Of a stretch of 64,000 bases of DNA, positions 56,233-64,000 are shown piece after piece (the stretch's first letter is position 1; every line of letters begins with the position of its first letter). A program made the position numbers and the translations under genes. The notes under the pieces are model-generated. The model made no database searches. It was given only the letters and a program-made list of their open reading frames with translations, and was not told where the DNA came from. Source of the stretch: Natrinema salsiterrestre. Lineage in GTDB: Archaea > Halobacteriota > Halobacteria > Halobacteriales > Natrialbaceae. The stretch covers positions 248,001-312,000 of the forward strand of contig NZ_JAMQOT010000005.1 in NCBI RefSeq assembly GCF_029502005.1, read 5' to 3'.

Positions 56233-56689
56233 TGCGTCACGTAGAACCGCCGTAGCTCGGCAAAAATCGGAAGATTCGTTCGACCGTTTCGGGGTCAGAA
56301 ACCCACACATTCGGGAGCGGGCGCGAGCGAGGTAATCGAGTTATTCCGATTGTTAGTGTCGAAATCATATTCGTAATATCATTTTCTGTGGTGGAGTCGT
56401 CCGCAGAGACGTCCGAACTCGCAGTAGCGGTGAGGGAGATCCGCCGAGCCTCGACCGTCTGCGCTCTCGTTCGGTCACACTCACAATCCGTCGATCGGTC
56501 CCGTCGGAGTCGAGACGGGTGTCGCCGGGACGCCTCGAAATTACGTCGCGACGCGACGGAACCCCGTCTGAACTGGTCTCGAGCCCCGACGACCGGGGTC
56601 CCCCGCCGACGACGGAGTAGCCGGCTCCGCTCGCTACTGTCGGGCCCCCGGAAGGCTCATAAGAGTCGGCCCCTCACCCCGACATCACG
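56233..56689. other. 457-bp region without a supported gene
   Basis: Between the exported protein (leftward) and a zinc-ribbon gene (rightward). An AT-rich patch at 56345-56392 may be promoter. Open frames here show no start, family or composition in favour of coding. Confidence 0.4.
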
Positions 56690-56809
56690 ATGGACCGATA
56701 TGCGGATCGACAGTGCCCGGAATGCAACGGCAAGCAGATCGCGCGGGCCGACGGCTCGATCTGGTGTCCGAACTGCGCCCTGTTTAGCCCCGAGAAATCG
56801 AGCCCGTGA
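56690..56809 (+). CDS. 39-aa zinc-ribbon protein
   Basis: ATG 56690, TGA 56807-56809. CPEC and CPNC pairs with 16 residues between form a compact zinc site. Another member of the tiny haloarchaeal zinc proteins; role unknown. Confidence 0.65.
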   Translation: MDRYADRQCPECNGKQIARADGSIWCPNCALFSPEKSSP

Positions 56810-56952
56810 GGGGACCGATCGGGCGATCACACGGGACCGATCAGTCGCCGTAGTATCGACTCCGGGAGATCGCCACCCAGGGGAGAGACGCTGTCGGCGA
56901 CCGCTCGAGCGCGGTAGTACGGTCGCGACGACGTCCGGCAATCGTATCGGAT

Positions 56953-56964
56953 AAAAAATATAAG
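56953..56964 (+). promoter_or_regulatory. TATA-like box of the acyl-CoA ligase gene
   Basis: The sequence aaaaatataagg lies 26-37 nt before the ATG at 56990, the spacing of a leaderless archaeal promoter. Upstream bases are AT-rich. Confidence 0.55.
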
Positions 56965-56989
56965 GTACTTCGTCGTACGTATCTGTGGT

Positions 56990-58583
56990 ATGTCAGAACA
57001 CCCCACGATAGGAGACACGCTCGAGCAGACGGTCGATCGCCACCCCGAGCGCGACGCGATCGTCTATCCGCGGAAGGACCAGCGGTGGACCTACGCGGAA
57101 TTCGATAACCGAGTCGATCGGCTGGCGAACGCCTTCCTCGAGGCCGGCATCGAAAAGGGAGATCGGGTCGCGACGGTGCTGTACAACGGGTCGGAGATGG
57201 CCCTTACCGTCTACGCGTGCGCGAAAATCGGGGCCGTCTTCACCCCGCTGAACTTCCGGCTGCCGGCGGGCGAGATCGAGTACATCGTCGACGACGCCGA
57301 GGCCGAGATGGTACTCTTCGAGGCCGCGACGCGGGAGGCGGTCGAGGGCGCGACCGAACCTCGAGACCGTCGGCGACTACGTCTTCATCGACGACGACCG
57401 CGAGGACGTGCCGGACTACGCGAGCGGGTTCTACGAGCTGCTCGAGTCGGGCTCCCCCGACCGGCCCGACGTTCGCGTCGACGAAGACGACGTCTACGCG
57501 TTCATCTACACGTCGGGGACGACGGGTCGGCCGAAGGGCGTCGTCCACGAACACCGGAACATGGTCGAGCACAACCTCCTGTGTATCGCGGAGGGAAGGA
57601 TTACGCGGGACGACGTCGGCCTGTCAGTGATGCCGCTGTATCACTGCGCCGAACTCCACTGCAACCTCTTCCCGCGGGTTCACCGCGGCGCGACCAGCGT
57701 CATCCACCACGAGTTCGACCCCCGGGCGGCCCTCGAGGCGGTGGAGGAGCACGACGTCACGCTCCTCTTCGCGGCGCCGACCGCGTGGAACGCGCTGTCG
57801 ATGACCGCCGCCGAACTGGACGTCGACGCGTCCTCGCTCCGACTCGGGCTGTACGGCGCGGCCCCGATGCCCGAACAGGTCCTCGAGAACTGTCGGGAAC
57901 ACCTCTGCGAGGACTACCTGCAGGCCTACGGGATGACCGAGATCGGCCCCGCCGGCGTCTTTCAGCCGCCGGAGGACCAGCTCTCGAAACAGGGAACCGC
58001 CGGGTTGCCCGCGCTCAACCACGAACTTCGCATCGTCGAGCCCGACGCGGACCCCGATCGAGAGGTCGATCGCGGCGAGATCGGCGAGATCCTGATCGCC
58101 AGTCCGTGTACGATGCGGGAGTACTGGAACCGGCCCGAGGCGACCGAGCGGTCGCTGCGCGAGGCCGACGGCACGACGTGGTACTACACCGGCGACCTGG
58201 GATACCGCGACGAGGACGGCTACCTCACCGTCGTCGACCGGAAGGACGACATGATCGTCTCCGGCGGCGAGAACATCTATCCCGCCGCCGTCGAGGACGT
58301 CCTGTTCGCACACGACGGGGTCGACGAAGCGGCCGTCGTCGGCGAGCCCGACGACGAGTGGGGGGAGCTCGTCACCGCCTACGTCGTCGCCGACGACGGC
58401 GTCGACGCGGCCGCGCTCGACTCGTTCCTCCTCGAGAGCGACCGGCTCGCCGATTTCAAGCGACCGCGGACGTACTACTTCGTCGACGACCTCCCCAAGA
58501 ACCCCAGCGGCAAGATCCAGAAGTTCAAACTCCGCGAGGACGAGGCGGACCTCGAGCCCGAGGCCGAAACCGTCGCGTCCTGA
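56990..58583 (+). pseudogene. Frameshifted AMP-forming acyl-CoA ligase
   Basis: The N-terminal part (from ATG 56990: IGDTLEQTVDRHPERDAIVYP, EIEYIVDDAEAEMVLFEAATR) stays in frame until about 57358, then the reading shifts by one base. The rest continues in a second frame through 58583 as a normal ANL enzyme: FIYTSGTTGRPKGVVHEHRN near 57505, the QAYGMTEIGP motif, TGDLGYRDEDGYLTVVDRKDDM, and the catalytic Lys in [11 protein letters not shown] at the end. The joined protein would be about 530 aa, full length. A real mutation, a sequencing error or programmed slippage are all possible; the sequence shown cannot make one chain. Confidence 0.85.
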
Positions 58584-58671
58584 TCGGCACCGTCGGGACA
58601 CCGGCCCGACGTTCCGGCCGAACGCTCCGACTCCAAACCGTATTTACTATCGGGGCCGAAAGCTGGGCACG

Positions 58672-59757
58672 ATGGAACGCGGGTCCCGAGAATCGTTCAC
58701 GCGCATGGGTACGTTGGGGATCGAGGAGGAGTGCTTCGTCGTCGACGAGGACGGCCGCCCCACCAGCGGGACCGACGAACTCGTCTACGAACACGATCCG
58801 CCGGAGATCCTCGAGGGGCGGCTGGATCACGAACTGTTCAAGTTCGTCATCGAGACCCAGACGCCGCTGATCGAAGAGCCCGGCGACGCCCGCGACTCGC
58901 TGCTCGCGATCCGGCGGGCGCTTCTCGAACACGCCGAAAATTACGGCTACCGGATATCGGCCGCCGGCCTCCACCCGCTCGCGAAGTGGCGCGAACTCGA
59001 GCACGCGGAGAAACCGCGGTACCGCTCGCAACTCGATCGCATCCAGTATCCACAGCATCGGAACACGACGGCGGGCGTCCACGTCCACGTCGGCGTCGAC
59101 GACGCGGACAAGGCGGTCTGGATCGCCAACGAACTCCGATGGTACGTGCCGATCATGCTCGCGCTGTCGGCGAACTCGCCGTATTGGAACGGCTTCGACA
59201 CCGGCCTCCAGTCCGCCCGCGCGAAGATTTTCGAGGCGCTTCCCAACACCGGGATGCCCACCTACTTCGAAGATTTCGAGGCGTTCGACCGGTTCGAGCG
59301 ACGGATGCTCGAGACCGAATCGATCAACGACCGGGGCGAACTCTGGTACGACGTGCGCCCGCACACGGCTCACGGCACGGTCGAACTCCGAACGCCGGAC
59401 GGACAGGCCGATCCCGAAATCGTGCTGGCGTTCGTCGAGTACGCCCACGCGCTCGTCGAGGCGCTGGCCGAGGCCTACGAGGACGGGACGAGCGGGCACC
59501 GCCACCGCCGGGAACTGCTCGACGAAAACAAGTGGCGGGCCATCCGCTACGGGCAGGACGCCTCCTTCATCGACCGCGAACTCGAGGGGACCGTCGACCT
59601 GGGCGAACTCGTCGACCGCGAGTGCGAGCGGCTGGGAATCGACGGCATCAAGCGCGTCTACGAGCGCGAGAGCGGCGCGGATCGACAGCGACGGTTGCTC
59701 GAGGAGGACGGGGCGGACGCGCTGTGCGAATCGCTGTTCCTGCGAGACGAGGTGTAG
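58672..59757 (+). CDS. gshA: Glutamate-cysteine ligase, archaeal GshA
   Basis: Protein of 361 aa, start ATG 58672. It begins the GCS2-type fold with [17 protein letters not shown] near 13-28, and has [14 protein letters not shown] near 136 and [21 protein letters not shown] near 165. [10 protein letters not shown] is present near 243. Haloarchaea make gamma-glutamylcysteine as their main thiol rather than glutathione, and this enzyme forms it from glutamate, cysteine and ATP. Confidence 0.92.
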   Translation: MERGSRESFTRMGTLGIEEECFVVDEDGRPTSGTDELVYEHDPPEILEGRLDHELFKFVIETQTPLIEEPGDARDSLLAIRRALLEHAENYGYRISAAGLHPLAKWRELEHAEKPRYRSQLDRIQYPQHRNTTAGVHVHVGVDDADKAVWIANELRWYVPIMLALSANSPYWNGFDTGLQSARAKIFEALPNTGMPTYFEDFEAFDRFERRMLETESINDRGELWYDVRPHTAHGTVELRTPDGQADPEIVLAFVEYAHALVEALAEAYEDGTSGHRHRRELLDENKWRAIRYGQDASFIDRELEGTVDLGELVDRECERLGIDGIKRVYERESGADRQRRLLEEDGADALCESLFLRDEV

Positions 59758-59832
59758 TCCCGCCAGTCGATCGGTTCCGGTCGGAGGATCACGGCCGACC
59801 GCCCGCACTCGTCGATATCTGGGTTCTCCGGC

Positions 59833-59920
59833 GGAGATAGTAGCCACTGCAGGTCAATGAGCCCGATCGCACGATAGCCGTGCGATCAGCGTGCGAATAG
59901 TCACAGTGGCGACTATAGTT
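59833..59920. mobile_element. Palindromic repeat element, copy 2 (MITE-like)
   Basis: About 88 bp. It opens ggagatagtagccactg and closes cagtggcgactatagtt, imperfect inverted ends sharing ATAGT-N-GCCACTG. The interior has a perfect 9-bp hairpin (59865-59873 gatcgcacg with 59879-59887 cgtgcgatc). The same ends frame copy 1 at 22197-22283. It lies between gshA and an HTH gene, inside non-coding DNA. Confidence 0.7.
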
Positions 59921-60040
59921 CGATCGACGCCCTTGCCCGAAGCGGAGCGTCGCGCCACCCGCTACGATCCGCTACCCCGATACCCCCGCCCCCGCAAAGG
60001 TTTAACTCCGCGCGAAGCCTCATCCTGTACGAGCAGACAC

Positions 60041-60679
60041 ATGAGTTCCGACGACACTGACGAGCACCCGGGCGACGGTGCGAACGACGGAGACGAATCG
60101 CTCGAGGGGTCGACCGATTTCGTCGACCACGAGGGAGAGGAGTTCGGCCGAAACCCGACGGTCGAAGAACTCGATCAGCGGATCGTCGACTTGCTGTCGT
60201 GGATTCTGGACACGGAAACCCGCGCGAAGATCTACGTGTTCCTGTTGGCCAACCCCGGAAGCACCTCCGAGGAGGTCGCGAAGGGGACCGGGCTCTATCC
60301 CAGCACCGTCCGCGAAGCGCTGGCGGAGCTCCACGACGAAGAGCGCGTCACGCGAGAAAAGCGTGCCAACGAGGGGGCCGGGAACAACCCCTACGAGTAC
60401 ACGGCGATCCAGCCGAGCGACCTCGTCGGCGGGGTCGTCGATCAGGTCCAGCGGGAGCTGAATACCATCTTCACCCTCGATCGGGTCCTCGACCGGGAGG
60501 AAGAACGCGAGCCCAGCGTCGAACCCGGAGACGACGTCGAACCGGTGACGATCACCGTCGACGACACGGCGCCGATGCCGCCCGAGGAATCGGAATCGAA
60601 CGACGATTCCGACGCCGGGGCCGGCACCGACGTCGTCGAGTTCGAAGACGACGACATCGACGACGAAGACGACGATTAG
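60041..60679 (+). CDS. Winged-helix transcription regulator with acidic tail
   Basis: Protein of 212 aa, start ATG 60041. A disordered acidic start is followed by a helix-turn-helix: DLLSWILDTETRAKIYVFLLANPGS (about 50-72), then the recognition part VAKGTGLYPSTVREALAELHDEERV near 78-102 and the beta wing TREKRANEGAGNNPYEYTAI. The last 60 residues are very acidic (DDDIDDEDDD). It is an ArsR/TrmB-like haloarchaeal regulator; targets unknown. A TATA-like gtttaact lies 34-41 nt upstream. Confidence 0.78.
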   Translation: MSSDDTDEHPGDGANDGDESLEGSTDFVDHEGEEFGRNPTVEELDQRIVDLLSWILDTETRAKIYVFLLANPGSTSEEVAKGTGLYPSTVREALAELHDEERVTREKRANEGAGNNPYEYTAIQPSDLVGGVVDQVQRELNTIFTLDRVLDREEEREPSVEPGDDVEPVTITVDDTAPMPPEESESNDDSDAGAGTDVVEFEDDDIDDEDDD

Positions 60680-60695
60680 GCCGTCGTCCGAACCG

Positions 60696-61823
60696 TCACT
60701 CCGCCTCGAGTTCGAGGATCTCGGGTCGCTCGAGTTCGAGGTCCCGATCGACCGCCTCGACGGTCGTCGTCGGCCAGCGGTCCGTCGCCGTCAGGACCTC
60801 GAGTTCGTCGTCGGTGACGAGGACCGTGTCCTCGCTTTTCGCGCCCCGGACGGTCGGGTTCCACGCGTAGGCCATCGGCGTTTCGACGGTGGCATCGTGC
60901 TCCGGCGTGGCGATCCACTCCCGGCCGGCGAAGCCAGCGGCCCCGCCCTGATGGTGGTGTTCCCACTCGCCCTCGTAGCCGACTCCGTCGTAGGCGTTCT
61001 GGATGGCGGCGAAGACGTCGCCTGCGGTGCCGTCGCTTCCGTCCCCACGCCGTTCGTTCGTCGCCTCCGCCCGGGTCGCCGCCAGCGCCGTCGCCTCGAC
61101 GCGAGCGGCGGCTTCGTGGCGCTCAGCGAGCCACGACGGCGGATCGAAGGCGACGGTACGGGTACAGCTCGCGTGAAGCCCGGCCCGCTGGGCGGTCACG
61201 GAGACGAGCGCGTAGTCGCCGAGTTCGGCCTCGGTCGGCGTGTAGTGGCGGTACTGCTGGGCGCGTTCCGATCCACCCACGAGCACGACGGGGGCTTCGA
61301 TGTCCCGCGCCGAGAGGGCGATCCGCAGGGCGGAGGCCACTTCGTGTTCCGTATCTCCCGACTGGAGTTCCCGGCAGACCGCCTCGACGGCCGACGCCGT
61401 CTGCTCGCCGAGTTCGCGATACCGCTCTCGGTCCCGCTCGGTCAGCGGTTGACGAAGTGCGGTCGGATCGACCTCTTCGAAGCCGGGGATCTCGACGTCC
61501 GCTGCGGCCCGTTCCTCGCTCCCGACGGCGTCTTCGATCGCGTCCGCCAGGGACGACGCGTACCAGGGAAACCGCTCGACCGAGACCTCGTCGGACTCGA
61601 GGTCGGGGAGCTCTTCGGCCGCGATGCGATCGGCTTCGATATTGTTCGTCACGAGAGTGAAGTCGTCGCCGTCGTACCCGACTGCAGCGACGCCGGTATC
61701 GCCCTCCCGATCGATCACGCTGTTGCCGCCGGTGAGCCACGCAAACGAGTTCGGGCGGGCGAACCAGACCGAGTCGAGATCGTGGGACTCGAGGAAGGCC
61801 TCGAGTCGCTCGCGTTTGTCCAT
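60696..61823 (-). CDS. M24-family peptidase homologue lacking expected metal ligands
   Basis: Protein of 375 aa from ATG 61821-61823. Creatinase-type N-terminal part (LDSVWFARPNSFAWLTGG near 16-33) and pita-bread C-terminal part. In M24 enzymes two Asp occur in a DxGAxxxGYxSDxTRT segment; here the equivalent segment is LVSVTAQRAGLHASCTRTV, with Ser at both positions. Late His residues (EHHHQGG) and Glu are partly kept. It may be a non-metal member like creatinase, or non-catalytic. Reaction unknown. Confidence 0.72.
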   Translation of the reverse strand: MDKRERLEAFLESHDLDSVWFARPNSFAWLTGGNSVIDREGDTGVAAVGYDGDDFTLVTNNIEADRIAAEELPDLESDEVSVERFPWYASSLADAIEDAVGSEERAAADVEIPGFEEVDPTALRQPLTERDRERYRELGEQTASAVEAVCRELQSGDTEHEVASALRIALSARDIEAPVVLVGGSERAQQYRHYTPTEAELGDYALVSVTAQRAGLHASCTRTVAFDPPSWLAERHEAAARVEATALAATRAEATNERRGDGSDGTAGDVFAAIQNAYDGVGYEGEWEHHHQGGAAGFAGREWIATPEHDATVETPMAYAWNPTVRGAKSEDTVLVTDDELEVLTATDRWPTTTVEAVDRDLELERPEILELEAE

Positions 61824-62185
61824 GTCAGGTGCTGGCGAGGGCGACTCTTGAATGCGGCGAACACTGAGCCGTCGGCCGCTCCCGGACCCGTCCGAGCCCG
61901 TCGGCACGTGGCTCGAGTAACAGGTCGGACGCCGATACGCGACTCCCGACCGGGGTGATTCGATGCGGGTCGATAAAAACAGGCAGTTTCGGGAAACTAC
62001 CGATTCCCGTCGCGATACGAGTCGACTCTCGATTCGGCTCTCACCTCCCGTTCCATCGAACCGACTCGTTCGAATCCGCGATCAGGGCCGTTTCGATCGC
62101 GTATAGATCCATTAATTAAAATATATATTTTTGTGATAGCTACGGTGAAATTCAAGTAACAGGGAATGAAATCGACCCTATCGAA
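61824..62185. other. 362-bp divergent intergenic region, AT-rich at its right end
   Basis: Promoters of the M24 gene (leftward) and the MBL gene (rightward) must lie here. The right part (62108-62140, taattaaaatatatattttt) is the most AT-rich stretch near the end of the window, about 50-75 nt before the ATG at 62186. No gene seen. Confidence 0.45.
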
Positions 62186-63922
62186 ATGCGGGCATCGTAT
62201 CAAAACGCAAATATTCGCGGAGGGAACGAGTCGACGCTCCTCCGATTTACGACCGACGATGGAACGCGGGCCTGCATTCTCGTCGACGCCGGTGACGGCG
62301 TCGATCTCGATTCGTTGCTCGCGGACGACGAATATCTAAGCGCCGTCCTTCTCACGCACGCACACATCGACCACTACCGGACGCTCACCAGAAACGTTCG
62401 ACACAGCGCGCCGATTTATGCGACGCCGGCGACGGCGACCGTTCTCGAGCACGCACTGCCGGAAGCGCGGAAGGACAACGACCTCGGCGACGTCTCCGCC
62501 GCCCTCGATGCGCTCGAGCCGATCGACGACTGGACGTCGATCCTCCACGACCTCGAGGTGCGGCCGGTCAGTGCCGGCCATACACCCGGTGGGGCGGGCT
62601 TCGTAATTCGCTTTTACGACGAGAACGGAAGCGGCGAACTCCTGAACGGCGAACGGCACGTTTTGATAACGGGAGATTTCACGACGCGCCCCTGTGCGGG
62701 GTTTCCGGGACTGGAATCGAACTACCCGTTCGATATCGATACCGTGTTTCTGAACGCGTCGACCGAGGACTCCTATCCGACCGCGCTCAACGATTCGATA
62801 CAGACGATTCTCGAGCGGGCGTACGCCGGCTCTCGAGTCGTCGTCGCCACGAGCTCGTTGACCGGCGTTCAGTACGCGACGCTGTTGCGACACGTCACGG
62901 CAGCGCTCGATCGCGACCTTCCGATTACGCTCGTCGGACAGGCGGCCAAACTCCACAACGGACTCGAGTTGGACAGTTCCGGTATCGACACGCGGGAAGT
63001 GTTCGACCGACCCGCGGCAGTACTCGAGAGCGGCCGCGTGACGATCTGCGGTCCCGATACGCCGACGCGAGGCAGCGCGTCTCGACTCCTGGGTGCGATC
63101 GAGGACGATCCCGCCGGGGTCTTTCTCCAGATCGCGACGGGAAGCGCCGAGACGGTTTCGAACGTGCGCTGTACGACGCGGTACGTCGAACTCCGGAACC
63201 ACCCCGCCGCGGAAACGATCGACGAGTTCGTCCGCGATCTCGCTCCGAGGCACGTCGTGGTCAAGCACGCGCGGGGAGAGACGCTCAAGCGATTCCAGCG
63301 TCGCTTCGATCACTGTTTCACGTGGGGGACGAACGACGAGGAGATCCACCGCTTCTACCGGGACGGAGAGTGGCTCGCTCCCGGATGGATCGCCGAGACC
63401 ACCGCGAGACAGATCCGAACGAACAGACGGGCTCTCGTCCGGGACCAGCCGTTCGATGCCGACGGGACGTTGCCGCCCGTTCGGCGGGGACCGGTCGACC
63501 TCGACGCGGAAGGCATCGATCTCGACCCGCTCGAGAACGCCTTTCGTAGCACATCGAAAGACCCCTACGCGGCTTCGGATACGGATGCGACACCCGCGGA
63601 TATCGAGGCTGCGACCACGCCCGCCGATACCGACGTAGAGACGGCAGCTGCCGATCCAGCGATGAATCGGGGAGGGGGTGACGGCGACGGGTCGGTCGAG
63701 GCGGAACTCCTCGAGCGGCTCGAGGATATCGAAGCGAAGCTGGATTCTTCGGACGAAACCGTTCGGGCACGCGTTCTCACTGACGGAGACAGCGAGCAGT
63801 TCCTGCGGCTACTGGAACGGGCCGACGTCGACGCGGGGGACGTAGTCGAGATCGCGATCTCTCGATCGGGCACCGAATCCGAGTCCGAGTCTGAGTCTGA
63901 GTCTGAGTCTGAGTCTGAGTAG
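62186..63922 (+). CDS. MBL-fold, beta-CASP-type hydrolase with long acidic tail
   Basis: Protein of 578 aa, start ATG 62186. MBL motif HAHIDHYR near residue 58 supplies HxHxDH, with His in VSAGHTPGG near 131 and Asp in LITGDFTTRP near 160. A beta-CASP-like insert follows, and NHPAAETIDEFVRDLAPRHVVVKHARGE near 336-363 resembles motifs B and C of RNase J/CPSF nucleases. After residue 400 comes a charged helical region and finally an (ES)n tail. Nuclease or RNA-processing role is suggested by family only. Confidence 0.7.
   Translation: MRASYQNANIRGGNESTLLRFTTDDGTRACILVDAGDGVDLDSLLADDEYLSAVLLTHAHIDHYRTLTRNVRHSAPIYATPATATVLEHALPEARKDNDLGDVSAALDALEPIDDWTSILHDLEVRPVSAGHTPGGAGFVIRFYDENGSGELLNGERHVLITGDFTTRPCAGFPGLESNYPFDIDTVFLNASTEDSYPTALNDSIQTILERAYAGSRVVVATSSLTGVQYATLLRHVTAALDRDLPITLVGQAAKLHNGLELDSSGIDTREVFDRPAAVLESGRVTICGPDTPTRGSASRLLGAIEDDPAGVFLQIATGSAETVSNVRCTTRYVELRNHPAAETIDEFVRDLAPRHVVVKHARGETLKRFQRRFDHCFTWGTNDEEIHRFYRDGEWLAPGWIAETTARQIRTNRRALVRDQPFDADGTLPPVRRGPVDLDAEGIDLDPLENAFRSTSKDPYAASDTDATPADIEAATTPADTDVETAAADPAMNRGGGDGDGSVEAELLERLEDIEAKLDSSDETVRARVLTDGDSEQFLRLLERADVDAGDVVEIAISRSGTESESESESESESESE
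63878..63920 (+). repeat. 6-bp microsatellite encoding (Glu-Ser)n
   Basis: Tandem gagtct/gagtcc units at the end of the MBL gene encode alternating Glu and Ser just before the stop. A hexanucleotide unit keeps the frame as copy number changes, so length can vary between strains. Confidence 0.75.
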
Positions 63923-64000
63923 TCGAACCGATCCGGGTTCGTCCGGTGGGTCGTTACCCTACGCGGACACGGATCGCACGATACTCGTGACCGAGCGCTG

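Noticed and set aside
58525-59847. Long open frame opposite gshA
   Set aside because: Antisense shadow without family resemblance.

Overview
The window is high-GC archaeal chromosomal DNA from an extreme halophile (Halobacteria, most like the Natrinema/Haloterrigena group by general resemblance only). The evidence is the strongly acidic proteome, Tat signal peptides, leaderless genes with TATA boxes about 25-35 nt upstream of the start, N-glycosylation sequons, an intron-less tRNA-Leu, and archaeal gene sets: CDC48, NOP5-fibrillarin, an XPB/Bax1 pair, split methylmalonyl-CoA mutase, small CPxCG zinc-ribbon proteins, MoaD/SAMP-like protein and archaeal gamma-glutamylcysteine synthetase. Most of it is ordinary core chromosome, with a few accessory patches.

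Layout. 1-5.3 kb: the end of an unknown gene, methylmalonyl-CoA epimerase, a cupredoxin-PQQ sugar dehydrogenase fusion and methylmalonyl-CoA mutase. 5.3-9.0 kb: small membrane proteins, a GNAT acetyltransferase, a DICT-domain protein, an unknown 308-aa protein and a HAD hydrolase. 9.1-10.6 kb: an IS1341-type tnpB with hairpins in its 3' end and a second tnpB-tail remnant upstream. 10.6-18.2 kb: tungsten aldehyde:ferredoxin oxidoreductase with a MoaD-like protein and a TrxR-like flavoprotein, an MFS transporter, an FAD-Rieske oxidoreductase, a short ANL-type protein and a DJ-1/PfpI protein. 18.7-23.4 kb: dnaJ, dnaK and grpE on one strand, with a palindromic mobile-like repeat between dnaK and grpE.

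23.6-28.8 kb: DNA repair neighbourhood with the XPB helicase, a decayed DUF2270 gene, a formate/nitrite-type transporter, a cysteine-free uracil-DNA glycosylase and the Bax1 (DUF790) nuclease. 28.9-35.6 kb: a receiver-only response regulator, an RNA m5C methyltransferase with a separately encoded PUA-like partner, a PAC2 proteasome-assembly chaperone, an amidase, an aldo/keto reductase and membrane proteins. 35.7-44.3 kb: an exported orphan protein in lower-GC DNA, a PAPS-reductase-family protein, an SDR, a second PQQ dehydrogenase, a monothiol glutaredoxin, a deacylase, DUF309, zinc-ribbon proteins and tRNA-Leu(CAA). 44.7-52.7 kb: protoglobin, inositol monophosphatase, DUF63, a flavin reductase, CDC48, and the NOP5-fibrillarin operon of the box C/D RNP.

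52.75-54.5 kb is an AT-rich island with a DUF2971 gene and a 47-aa antitoxin-like protein, the clearest sign of horizontal acquisition. 54.5-57 kb: a winged-helix regulator with a zinc-ribbon gene and a decayed copy of that zinc-ribbon gene, plus a sequon-rich exported DUF7282-like protein. 57-64 kb: a frameshifted acyl-CoA ligase, gshA, a second copy of the palindromic repeat, an HTH regulator, an M24 peptidase homologue missing metal ligands, and an MBL/beta-CASP-type nuclease with an acidic microsatellite tail.

I found no CRISPR array, no rRNA and no complete transposase other than TnpB. The observations most worth following up are the paired palindromic repeats, the tnpB locus with a duplicated tail, the AT-rich DUF2971 island, the broken genes, and several enzyme homologues that lack expected catalytic or cofactor residues.
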